Assembly: GCA_002327525.1 (NCBI GenBank)
Contig: DCWG01000020.1
Location: 9,109 to 25,882 of the forward strand
Direction of reading: 5' to 3'
DNA: 16,774 nt
Origin: Gammaproteobacteria bacterium UBA2168
Lineage (GTDB): Bacteria > Pseudomonadota > Gammaproteobacteria > Pseudomonadales > Azotimanducaceae
Under the pieces are notes generated by a model. The model saw only the letters and a program-made list of their open reading frames with translations. It was not told the origin of the DNA and did no database searches. Shown in pieces: positions 6,057 to 13,075 of this stretch. The position numbers and the translations under genes were made by a program. How positions within the stretch are numbered: position 1 is the stretch's first letter; every line of letters begins with the position of its first letter.

Positions 6057-7123
6057 CAGCGCTGAATGAGGGATTCCGATTCGAGATCGAGAACCTGCTG
6101 CGCGTGGCGCCTGGCCATTGCCATGAACATGTCGTCGCCTCGATCTGTCTGGCCGACGATCATGGAAGCGACCACGGCCATGAGTAACCCGCTGTATGCA
6201 TAGCGCCTGTAGTGCAGCCAGCACGCGTCAAAAGTGTAATCGCAGACGCCTTTGTCGATCAGCGCGCCGTGATATGCGGCCACCAAATCACGCTCGTGGA
6301 GCTGTCTCGACCCGGTCTTCAGACCGGCACCGATGAAGTAGCTGAGATCCGAAGCCGGGGCACCGATTGAGGGCGTTTGCCAGTCGACCACGGTCAGGGG
6401 ATAAGAACCGCCGAACAGCATGTTATCTAGTCGATAATCACCATGCGTGATGCTCACTGGCCCGTCGTAGTCCAGCGACCAGGACATGAAGCACTCCCCG
6501 AATCGGCGTGCGACACCGAAATGCGCATCCGATAACCGATGCGCGTAGCGCTCGGTAAAAGCCGGGAGCAGCTGGTTGTAGAGGGCTTCGCCGAACTCGG
6601 CGGATTCCCGGTCAGGAGGTTCCAGCCAGGCCAGTGTTTCGAGTCTGGGATCGTTCCAATAGGGTGCGTGCAGACCGGCGAGTTCCACCACGGCGAGAGT
6701 GGCCTCGGGCAACAAGCACCCGCTGATCTGATCTCCCTGCCGGGCGGGATACAGATCTTCCATCATGATGCAGAAATCCTGGGCCTCTGGTTCGATGGCG
6801 GCGAATAGGGGTCGTGGTGTGCGGATGTCCACTGTGGGCTGCAGTTCGCGATAGAAACGGACTTCCTTGATGTAGGTATTGCGCGCCTTGCCAGTTTCGC
6901 GGCTGACGGGGTCCTGCGAGGCAAATTTGCCGATGATGGACCGAGGCCCGGAGATGCTGCCTGGTGTATAGCGCAACCTGAATCGAACGTTGTCGCCCAC
7001 CTGACCGGTGCCAATGTGTTCGGCGGTGAATGACGACACGCTGGCATGGATACCCGCGTGTGCCAGCACCTCGCTCAGCCAGGCGGGTGTGACCGCATCA
7101 GGATCGCTGATGATCTGTGGCAT
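6056..7123 (-). CDS. APH/ecdysteroid-kinase-like phosphotransferase
   Basis: A 355-residue small-molecule kinase of the protein-kinase-like fold (aminoglycoside phosphotransferase or EcKL relatives). Visible elements in order are a glycine-rich loop (IGTGQVGDNVRFRL, 37-50), the beta-3 Lys in SIIGKFAS (Lys66), a helix-C Glu in YIKEVRFYREL (Glu87), a hinge-like MMEDLYPA (120-127), the catalytic loop THGDYRLDN with Asp229 and Asn234, and the metal-binding Asp247 in VVDWQTPSIG. All key residues are therefore present and the enzyme should be active on a hydroxyl substrate. Aminoglycoside resistance is unlikely given the operon context. Pairing with an acyl-CoA dehydrogenase recalls LvaA/LvaC and ACAD10/11. 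The gene starts 4 bases after the M20 gene stop and overlaps the next start by one base. Confidence 0.88.
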   Translation of the reverse strand: MPQIISDPDAVTPAWLSEVLAHAGIHASVSSFTAEHIGTGQVGDNVRFRLRYTPGSISGPRSIIGKFASQDPVSRETGKARNTYIKEVRFYRELQPTVDIRTPRPLFAAIEPEAQDFCIMMEDLYPARQGDQISGCLLPEATLAVVELAGLHAPYWNDPRLETLAWLEPPDRESAEFGEALYNQLLPAFTERYAHRLSDAHFGVARRFGECFMSWSLDYDGPVSITHGDYRLDNMLFGGSYPLTVVDWQTPSIGAPASDLSYFIGAGLKTGSRQLHERDLVAAYHGALIDKGVCDYTFDACWLHYRRYAYSGLLMAVVASMIVGQTDRGDDMFMAMARRHAQQVLDLESESLIQR

Positions 7124-7127
7124 CGGT

Positions 7128-8309
7128 TCAGGTGAGTCCCTTGGAAACCTCGAAGGCGCGCTGACTACTCTCGCGCAGATTCATGTCCGAGAGAAATTCT
7201 GCAGCGGTGAGCGCCAACGTCTTGGCGCCATCGATGGCCGCGGCGTCACCCGTCTCGGAGCCCGCCCACCTGGCGAATTCGGGATTGTGGATGACCACAT
7301 TCGATGGGGCGGCGGCCAGCATGGGATGGATAGAGGGCACCCGGTGGCTGACGTTGCCCATGTCGGTGCTGCCGGCGCCGCTGAGATCCGAAGGCCTGAG
7401 AAATTCCCGGCCCAGGTGTTCGCCGTGCTTCTGGAAAGATTCCGCCAGCGGCCAGTTGGTGTTGAGATCCAGGTAATCCACGTTCGCCCAGTTGATGTCG
7501 ACCTCGCAACCGCTTCCCTTTGCTCCCGCCTCGAAACAGGCCTGCACTCTCGGCTTCAACGCCTCGAGCTGGGTTTCATTCGCGGCGCGTACGTAGAAGT
7601 CACCGGCCGCGCGGTCAGGAACGATGTTCGGCGCGGTTCCTCCCTCGGTGATGATGCCGTGGATGCGCTCGTTGTCGCGTATGTGTTGACGCAGGTTTGA
7701 GATGGCCTGGTAGGCTAGCAGCAGTCCATCGAGGGCGTTGACACCTCGATGAGGCATGGCCGATGCGTGTGCAGATCTGCCGTGGTAGGTGACCTGGACT
7801 TCCGCCACGCAGATACACGGCATGGTGGACAGGTTCACTCCGGCAGGGTGGATCATCATCGCGGCATCAACGCCGGTGAAAGCTCCGGCGCGCGCCATGA
7901 GTTCCTTACCCCCGCCTTTCTCTTCCGCTGGTGTCCCGACGAGCCGGATCGTGCCCTCCAGTTGAGGCGCCACCGCTTGCAGACCGAGCAGCGCACCGAG
8001 TGCCGAAGTGGCGATGAGATTGTGCCCGCAAGCGTGGCCGATACCGGGCAGCGCATCGTACTCAGCGAGCACGGCGATGGTCGGCCCCGGGTGGTCTTCG
8101 TTCAGACGCGCTTCGAAAGCGGTTTCCAGCGTAAAAACCCCGCGTTCCGCCGGCAGTCCATGTTCGTCGAGGGTGCGTGTCAAGAGGTCTGCCGCGTGAA
8201 ACTCCTTGAAGGCCAGCTCGGGATTGGCATGAATGCTGTGCGACACCCCGATAAGTGCCTCACTCAGTGCATCGATACGGTCGACGATGGTCTGTTCTAC
8301 GGTGTTCAT
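7128..8309 (-). CDS. M20-family metallo-amidohydrolase (AbgB/PM20D2-like)
   Basis: A 393-residue di-metal amidohydrolase that hydrolyses an amide bond of a small N-acyl or dipeptide substrate. The metal site is visible: Asp85 in LAEYDALPG and GHACGHNL (Cys94, His96), then Glu129-Glu130 in GTPAEEKGGGK, His154 in MMIHPAG and a final His341 in VVIHNPEF. The dimerisation insert follows the HGRSAHASAMPHRGVNALD segment. LAEYDALPGIGHACGHNL is typical of the p-aminobenzoyl-glutamate hydrolase and PM20D2 (beta-alanyl-lysine dipeptidase) branch. No signal peptide is seen, so the enzyme acts in the cytoplasm. The ATG at 8309 is preceded by AGGGGGAGGAG. An upstream in-frame ATG at 8390 would add 27 residues of non-family sequence. 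It is the first gene of the six-gene operon. Confidence 0.92.
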   Translation of the reverse strand: MNTVEQTIVDRIDALSEALIGVSHSIHANPELAFKEFHAADLLTRTLDEHGLPAERGVFTLETAFEARLNEDHPGPTIAVLAEYDALPGIGHACGHNLIATSALGALLGLQAVAPQLEGTIRLVGTPAEEKGGGKELMARAGAFTGVDAAMMIHPAGVNLSTMPCICVAEVQVTYHGRSAHASAMPHRGVNALDGLLLAYQAISNLRQHIRDNERIHGIITEGGTAPNIVPDRAAGDFYVRAANETQLEALKPRVQACFEAGAKGSGCEVDINWANVDYLDLNTNWPLAESFQKHGEHLGREFLRPSDLSGAGSTDMGNVSHRVPSIHPMLAAAPSNVVIHNPEFARWAGSETGDAAAIDGAKTLALTAAEFLSDMNLRESSQRAFEVSKGLT

Positions 8310-8334
8310 ACTCTCCTCCCCCTGTCGATTGTCC

Positions 8335-8363
8335 ATCGTTGACGTTTTGATGGGTGAGGTCAA
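8335..8363 (-). promoter_or_regulatory. candidate sigma-70 promoter of the M20-led operon
   Basis: TTGACC (complement of 8358-8363) is a 5 of 6 match to a -35 box. A spacer of exactly 17 bases leads to AACGAT (complement of 8335-8340), a poor 3 of 6 match to a -10 box. It lies 25 bases before the M20 start and downstream of the receptor terminator, where an operon promoter is needed. Confidence 0.4.
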
Positions 8364-8410
8364 TGCGTATCGAGATTCGAACGCGCACACGCATGCTTGC
8401 GACCCCCTCC

Positions 8411-8438
8411 AAAAAAAAGGGGCGCCGGAGCGCCCCTT
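8411..8438 (-). terminator. intrinsic terminator of the TonB-dependent receptor gene
   Basis: Read on the minus strand, the stem GGGGCGC, loop TCCG and GCGCCCC is followed directly by eight T residues. Two flanking A-T pairs extend the stem to 9 base pairs. It begins 17 bases after the receptor stop codon and insulates the M20 operon from the receptor transcript. Confidence 0.93.
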
Positions 8439-8454
8439 CGAAGGTCGAGAAATC

Positions 8455-11409
8455 CTACATGGCCATGGTGTAGCGACCGTACCAGATACGACCGCGAGGA
8501 TCGTGCTGGAAAGGATCGTACGCGCCGTCCACGTTCATCAGCGGCGGTTCTTCATCCGTGGCGTTCTTCACGCCAAGTGTGAAGCTGGAGCCTTCGCTCT
8601 GGAAACCGAATGCCGGCAGTTGCATGGTGAACTGCAGATCCAGCGTGGTCCAGTCGTCGATCTCCGGTGCGAAACCGATGTAGGAACCGCGCAGGGCACT
8701 CTGGTCGAGGTCGTCGTCGTAAGCGTCGATGTGACGCACGGTGGCGATGGCCGAGTACCGGTCTCTGGTCCAGGACAGCGATGCGCTCAGCTTGTACTCC
8801 GGCAAGGAGTGCCCTACCGAATTGGTGCGGTTGGTGCTGCCAACGCCATCGATCTCGCGACCCTGCTGGTCGACGAGGTCGTAGTCGATGGTGTAGCTGC
8901 CGCTGAACGTGGCGCGGAAGAGGCCGAGATCGTCGCTATCCCAGTCGTAGCGAATAGTGGCATCGACACCCGTGGTCTCGAGGCTCTGTGCGTTGAGATA
9001 GGAAGCCTGGGTGCGCAGCAGACCGCCATCCTGGGCGCGGATTACTTTGTTCGGCAGACCCGGTCCGACGCTGTACACCTCGTTCAGCCCGTCACCGTTC
9101 TGATCCGACACGCCGCAAAGCGGACCGGCCAGCGGATCCGCGTTCAGCCCGTTGGGGCAGCGGGAAGCGTTGTCCTGGTTGATCAGGTCCTGGTGGCCCT
9201 CGCGCGTGATGATCTTGTCGTACTCGTAGTCGTAGTAGTCGACATCGACACTCAGGCCTTCCAGCGGCCCGTCGATGGGCGCCCAGGAGAAGCCAATGTT
9301 GAAGGTGGTGGCCTCCTCAGGCTGCAGATTCGAGTTGCCATCGGTCAGGGTTGGCCGGAAAGCGAGTCCGCCAGTGCCCGAGAATGGGTCGGTGGAATTC
9401 AGCAATGTGGTCTGTTGGCCTAACAACTGCAGCAGCGAACCCACCCGGAACGAGGTGCCCGCGGAAGCGCGCAGTGTCAGGCTGTCGGTGGGACGGAACA
9501 TCAGGGTCGCTTTCGGATCTAAGGTGTCTGTGCTGATCTCGTCGAAATCCTCATACCGGCCAGCAACCGTCAACTCCAGTCTGTCGGTAATCGGTACGAA
9601 TACTTCCACGAACAGTGCGGTGGTGGTCAACTCTCCATCCCAGTCCTGCGCGCCGTACACGAACTTGAAGTTGTTGTCGTTCAGGATCTTGTCGTTGTCG
9701 ACATTCGCCTCGTCCTTACGCCACTGGGCGCCGACTGCCAGTCCGACCGCGCCGTTGGCTGTTTCGAACAGATCCCCGGCGAACACGAAGTCGATAACCG
9801 TTTGTGTGAACTCGGTATCGGAGGCGATCTCACCAGCGATCCACTGGTACAAAGCGTCAGAGTTTTGATACCGCTGAGCTGCCTCGGCAACCGTTATCGA
9901 AGGGTCGGCAGCCCAGGGACTGGCATCCGAGGTATCCCAACGCGCGCCCGTGACCGGGTCGAAGCGGGATGTGCCGAACGGATTGTAGTAGAAGCAGTTA
10001 CCGGTGCCGAGGTTACCCGAACCGGGGACGCCGTTGAGCGGGTCGCAGTCCACTCCGCCGAGGCCCGCGTAAGCGGCATCGGTATGGGAAGTAATGGTGT
10101 CAGACGGTGTCACCGCGGCGCTGTTGCGCTCAGAGCGTCCCACAGAGACATCCACAGTCCAGGCGTCCATGTCGATGGTCATGCCGCCGAACAGGCGATA
10201 GAACTGACGGTCGAACTTCGATTCGGTGTCCACCGGTCGGTCTGCCCAGGTAGAATCGTTGTGGCCGCCGAGTAGTCGCTGCAGGGCCAGATAAGGCACT
10301 GCAGCAATACCGCGTCGGGCGGCATCCAGCTGCAGGCCGAGGTTGTGATTCGGGATAACCGCGAAGCTCACATCGGGGAACAGGCTGTTGCCGCGGAAGA
10401 TTTGGTTGTCCGAAAAACTCGCTTCGCCATAGATTTCCACGTTGTCAGTCAGCGCATAATTGGCTGTCGCGTGAACCTTGGTCTGTTCCTGTTCTGCCAC
10501 CAGCTGGAAAAAGCTGGAGAAATCATAGATACACAGGCTCGGACCAAAGGTACCGAGTACGCCTTTGGGTCCGTCGTCGACGGCCGCGAGATCGCAATCC
10601 GGGTCGGCTCCGCCACCAAAGGTGGTGGAACCCGGAGAAAAGAAACTGGGTGTCGAGGTGACTGGGGCGAGCGCCACGTAGCGGCCTGGCTGGCCGAATG
10701 TCGACAACCCGGATTCACCGTACGTTTCGTAGCGATCGCCGATGGCCAGCGGATCGCGGCTCAGATAGCTTGCCGAGATCGTGACGTTGCCGCGGTCGCT
10801 GGAGATGCCGATGATCCCCTGAATCAGCATGTCGTCCTGCAACTTGGTCTCATCATCGGTCGAGTAGTCGATCGAGAGCTCGGCACCTTCGAAATCTTGT
10901 CGGGTAATGAAGTTCACGACCCCCGCGATGGCGTCGGAACCGTACAGGGCGGAAGAACCGTCCTTGACGATCTCGACACGCTCGATGGCGATGTTCGGCA
11001 CGATGCCCGACAGGTCCACATAGCCGTTACCGACGTTGTCGAAGTTGGTGGGCGTGTTGCGCTTGCCATTGATCAACACCAGGGTGGAACCGTTTCCGAG
11101 GTTTCTGAGGTTGATGTTTGTGTTGCCGTTAGAGCTGTCGCCGCCGTAGAAGGGCGTCGACTGGCTGATGTTGCCCGAGTTGTAGGTTAGGCTGTTGACG
11201 ATGTCCTTGACATCAAACGCGCCCAGTTCGTCGATGTCGGCTTTGTCCACCACAGACAGTGGTGACGGCGAATCGGCGGTCGAGCGCTTGAGATAGGATC
11301 CCGTGACCACTACTTCTTCGATTTCCGACTCCTCAGCATATGTCGCGAAAGGAAACGCGAAAAACGGAAGCAGGGCAGATAGCCGCAGAATGCGGCGGGC
11401 GATACTCAT
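8455..11409 (-). CDS. TonB-dependent outer-membrane receptor
   Basis: A 984-residue outer-membrane receptor that uses TonB-ExbB-ExbD energy to import a ligand. A signal peptide spans 1-25 (cleavage after ATYA). A TonB box-like EEVVVTGS follows at 31-38. The plug domain runs to about 170 and contains LVLINGKR and IERVEIVKDGSSALYGSDAI, both hallmarks. The rest is beta barrel, with NLQPEEATTFNIGF typical of barrel strands. Six cysteines fall in three close pairs (272/293, 455/472, 751/765), probably disulfides in outer loops, and D-x-N-x-D-G-x-x-E at 769-777 resembles a calcium-binding loop. The last residue is Met rather than the usual aromatic. The type resembles large receptors of marine Gammaproteobacteria; its ligand (siderophore, glycan or other) is not predictable. 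The gene is monocistronic, with its own terminator. Confidence 0.95.
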   Translation of the reverse strand: MSIARRILRLSALLPFFAFPFATYAEESEIEEVVVTGSYLKRSTADSPSPLSVVDKADIDELGAFDVKDIVNSLTYNSGNISQSTPFYGGDSSNGNTNINLRNLGNGSTLVLINGKRNTPTNFDNVGNGYVDLSGIVPNIAIERVEIVKDGSSALYGSDAIAGVVNFITRQDFEGAELSIDYSTDDETKLQDDMLIQGIIGISSDRGNVTISASYLSRDPLAIGDRYETYGESGLSTFGQPGRYVALAPVTSTPSFFSPGSTTFGGGADPDCDLAAVDDGPKGVLGTFGPSLCIYDFSSFFQLVAEQEQTKVHATANYALTDNVEIYGEASFSDNQIFRGNSLFPDVSFAVIPNHNLGLQLDAARRGIAAVPYLALQRLLGGHNDSTWADRPVDTESKFDRQFYRLFGGMTIDMDAWTVDVSVGRSERNSAAVTPSDTITSHTDAAYAGLGGVDCDPLNGVPGSGNLGTGNCFYYNPFGTSRFDPVTGARWDTSDASPWAADPSITVAEAAQRYQNSDALYQWIAGEIASDTEFTQTVIDFVFAGDLFETANGAVGLAVGAQWRKDEANVDNDKILNDNNFKFVYGAQDWDGELTTTALFVEVFVPITDRLELTVAGRYEDFDEISTDTLDPKATLMFRPTDSLTLRASAGTSFRVGSLLQLLGQQTTLLNSTDPFSGTGGLAFRPTLTDGNSNLQPEEATTFNIGFSWAPIDGPLEGLSVDVDYYDYEYDKIITREGHQDLINQDNASRCPNGLNADPLAGPLCGVSDQNGDGLNEVYSVGPGLPNKVIRAQDGGLLRTQASYLNAQSLETTGVDATIRYDWDSDDLGLFRATFSGSYTIDYDLVDQQGREIDGVGSTNRTNSVGHSLPEYKLSASLSWTRDRYSAIATVRHIDAYDDDLDQSALRGSYIGFAPEIDDWTTLDLQFTMQLPAFGFQSEGSSFTLGVKNATDEEPPLMNVDGAYDPFQHDPRGRIWYGRYTMAM

Positions 11410-11454
11410 CGTTGGATTTTCCCCGAGAAATTGTGACTCATAGAGCTATTACTA

Positions 11455-11489
11455 AGCTTCTCTCCAAGCTCCGTGCCTAGCTCTCTCCA
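11455..11489 (-). repeat. imperfect tandem repeat in the receptor leader
   Basis: AGCTTCTCTCCA (11455-11466) and AGCTCTCTCCA (11479-11489) are near-identical units 24 bases apart in the untranslated leader. The first unit lies within AGCTT-CTCTCC-AAGCT, a small hairpin. A regulatory site or chance repeat is equally possible. Confidence 0.35.
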
Positions 11490-11543
11490 GAGTGGGTAGC
11501 CTCTCGTATACCACCTGCGTTTATGCGGCGGAATCGGAAACGA

Positions 11544-11557
11544 CCTCAATTTCGAGG
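11544..11557. promoter_or_regulatory. candidate operator palindrome upstream of the receptor
   Basis: CCTCAATTTCGAGG is an inverted repeat with CCTC/GAGG arms. It overlaps the start-proximal side of the candidate receptor promoter, a position suited to repression. No known regulator motif is claimed. Confidence 0.3.
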
Positions 11558-11583
11558 ATTGTTCGTTTGAGGCGTAAAGTCAA
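11555..11583 (-). promoter_or_regulatory. candidate promoter of the TonB-dependent receptor
   Basis: TTGACT (complement of 11578-11583) is a 5 of 6 match to a -35 box, followed after 17 bases by AATCCT (complement of 11555-11560), a weak -10. If used, the transcript has a leader of roughly 140 bases. A second -10-like TATACG lies downstream at the complement of 11505-11510 without a good -35. Confidence 0.35.
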
Positions 11584-11607
11584 GGTCCGTTGGGTGCTGG
11601 CGGTGCG

Positions 11608-12096
11608 TCAACGCAGGCGTTTGACGCGGGTTGATGCGCCTTTTTCGGTGGTGAGGATGTAGCCACCCAGGCGCGCCTTCTTGATGGTGACGGAATCGCC
11701 CTCGCGGATGGTCACGAAACGGTAGTTCGTCTGGGTCCAGACTTGTTCGTTGGCGAGATAGTAGATCGCCTCGCGCCGGGCGCGCTGGCTGATCTTCGTG
11801 ATCGTCGTGCGTATCTCTTCGATCTGCGGGGGTCGTTCGGATGGTGGTGTGCGCCGGGCAACCTGCTCCTGGCCAAAATCCGCCTCCCGTGGCTTCTGTT
11901 CGGCAGGCGGTTGCGGTGCTTCAGGCGGGGTGGCGGGTGGTGCCGCGCCGCTTCGAGTGGACGCAAACCAGGTGTCGTAGCAGGCCAGGCGCGCATTGTC
12001 GTCCTCCATCGCGGCACAGCTCTCCGGAGTCACGGCCCCGGACGCACACGGACAGAGCAGGCCGAACAACAGGATGCTTGGAATGTAGAGCCGCAA
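11608..12096 (-). CDS. small secreted protein with CAxxxDDxARLACYD motif
   Basis: A 162-residue exported protein of a loosely defined proteobacterial type. The signal peptide covers about 1-20 (hydrophobic IPSILLFGLL, cleavage near ASG). The mature N terminus has ESCAAMEDDNARLACYDTWF (25-44), whose Cys27 and Cys39 probably form a disulfide; this motif recurs in many small periplasmic proteins, including VasI-type ones. A Pro-rich linker follows (about 52-70), then a helix and a C-terminal beta domain with VWTQTNYRFVTIREGDSVTI and a basic tail. Function is unknown; the C-terminal pattern is common in envelope-associated hypothetical proteins. The start is TTG at 12096, with GGTGG about 7 bases upstream; no ATG precedes it in frame before a stop. 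It stands alone, upstream of the receptor promoter and divergent from the second crotonase. Confidence 0.78.
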   Translation of the reverse strand: MRLYIPSILLFGLLCPCASGAVTPESCAAMEDDNARLACYDTWFASTRSGAAPPATPPEAPQPPAEQKPREADFGQEQVARRTPPSERPPQIEEIRTTITKISQRARREAIYYLANEQVWTQTNYRFVTIREGDSVTIKKARLGGYILTTEKGASTRVKRLR

Positions 12097-12213
12097 ATTC
12101 AGCCACCGATCTACAGAAAAGTGCGGGCCGAAAGTGTAACCGCATCCTCGGCAAGGTCATAATAGTTCAGGAGACGAGCAACAACGCTGTAATCGAGCCA
12201 CAGGAGAAGAGAC
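12097..12213. promoter_or_regulatory. divergent promoter region, small secreted protein / second crotonase
   Basis: This 117-base gap lies between opposite start codons. CATAAT at 12158-12163 (plus) and TATTAT (complement of 12159-12164, minus) are good -10-like boxes on both strands, the same arrangement as in the 2445-2521 gap. No good -35 boxes were found. Confidence 0.35.
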
Positions 12214-13056
12214 ATGGCTTACGACTACGAACACATCGATGTGGTGGTGGGCGGACGCGTCGCAACGGTCACCATATCCAATCCACCCATCAACCTGATA
12301 ACACCCGATCTGTATATGGAACTCATGGCCCTTTCCGCGGAGCTGAAGGCCGATTCGGGTCTCACCGTGGTGATAGTGAAGAGTGCCGATCCCGACTTCT
12401 TCCTGGCACACTTCGATGTCGGCGCGATTCTGGAGTTTCCCACGGACACCGAAGCGGAGCGGGATGCTGAGCAACATCCCTATCATCTGATGTGTGAACG
12501 CTTCCGGACCATGGACAAGGTCACCATCGCGCAAATCGAGGGCCGGGTCGGTGGGGGCGGAAGTGAGTTGGCCGCCAGCATGGACATGCGTTTCGGTGTG
12601 AAGGGCAAGACCATCATCAACCAGATGGAGGTACCGCTCGGTATCCTGCCTGGCGGGACGGGTACGCAGCGTCTGCCGCGGCTTGTCGGACGTGGCCGCG
12701 CCATGGAGATCATTCTCGGCGGCGACGACCTGGATGCCGAAACCGCCGAACGCTGGGGTTACCTGAATCGGATCTTCGATCCGGGCGAGATCGACACGTT
12801 CGTCTCGGCGTTGGCACAGCGCATTGCATCGTTTCCCGTTGAAGCGGTACGTCTGGCGAAACAAGCCGTCGACGGTGCCGGCCAGCCGCTCGAAGAGGGT
12901 CTGCTCGATGAGGCCTATCTGTTCCAGCGACTATTGCGCACAGAGGGCGCCAAAGCCAACATGCGACGCTTTCTTGAGATCGGCGGCCATACCCGGGAAG
13001 GCGAACTGCGCGTCGGCGAACTGGGGGCGGAACTCGGCAAAGCGGGAACGAGCTAG
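12214..13056 (+). CDS. enoyl-CoA hydratase/isomerase family protein (crotonase fold), second copy
   Basis: A 280-residue crotonase with both catalytic-type acids in place. The first oxyanion segment is FFLAHFDVGAI (62-72); the second is IEGRVGGGGSELAASMDMRF (108-127). Glu118 and Glu139 (NQMEVPLGILPGGTGTQRL) occupy the positions of the two catalytic glutamates of 2-enoyl-CoA hydratase, so hydration of a trans-2-enoyl-CoA in beta-oxidation is plausible. The GGTGTQRLPRLVG run is highly typical. The C-terminal helical part, about 60 residues, is of normal length. AGGAG at 12202-12206 with 7-base spacing supports the ATG at 12214. It is transcribed alone and converges on the acyl-CoA synthetase gene, with only 15 bases between the two stop codons. 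The substrate chain is unknown. Confidence 0.92.
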   Translation: MAYDYEHIDVVVGGRVATVTISNPPINLITPDLYMELMALSAELKADSGLTVVIVKSADPDFFLAHFDVGAILEFPTDTEAERDAEQHPYHLMCERFRTMDKVTIAQIEGRVGGGGSELAASMDMRFGVKGKTIINQMEVPLGILPGGTGTQRLPRLVGRGRAMEIILGGDDLDAETAERWGYLNRIFDPGEIDTFVSALAQRIASFPVEAVRLAKQAVDGAGQPLEEGLLDEAYLFQRLLRTEGAKANMRRFLEIGGHTREGELRVGELGAELGKAGTS

Positions 13057-13075
13057 GGAAACAGAGTTTCCCTAG
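13053..13075. terminator. palindrome containing both convergent stop codons, possible bidirectional terminator
   Basis: CTAGGGAAAC, loop AGA, GTTTCCCTAG is a perfect 10-base-pair inverted repeat. The TAG of the plus-strand crotonase (13054-13056) and the TAG of the minus-strand synthetase (complement of 13072-13074) are mirror-placed in its arms. No T tract follows on either side, so termination would be weak or depend on the hairpin only. Confidence 0.55.

Noticed and set aside
6056..7123. Aminoglycoside-resistance gene
   Set aside because: The fold is shared, but the sequence lacks resistance-family character and the operon is metabolic, so resistance is not supported.
8233..9423. Plus-strand open frame of 396 codons
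   Set aside because: It runs antisense to the end of the receptor gene and the start of the M20 gene and crosses the intrinsic terminator; the valine-rich, low-complexity translation is a shadow.
10345..11190. Plus-strand open frame of 281 codons
   Set aside because: It is antisense to the plug and early barrel of the TonB-dependent receptor, with no recognisable domain or ribosome site.
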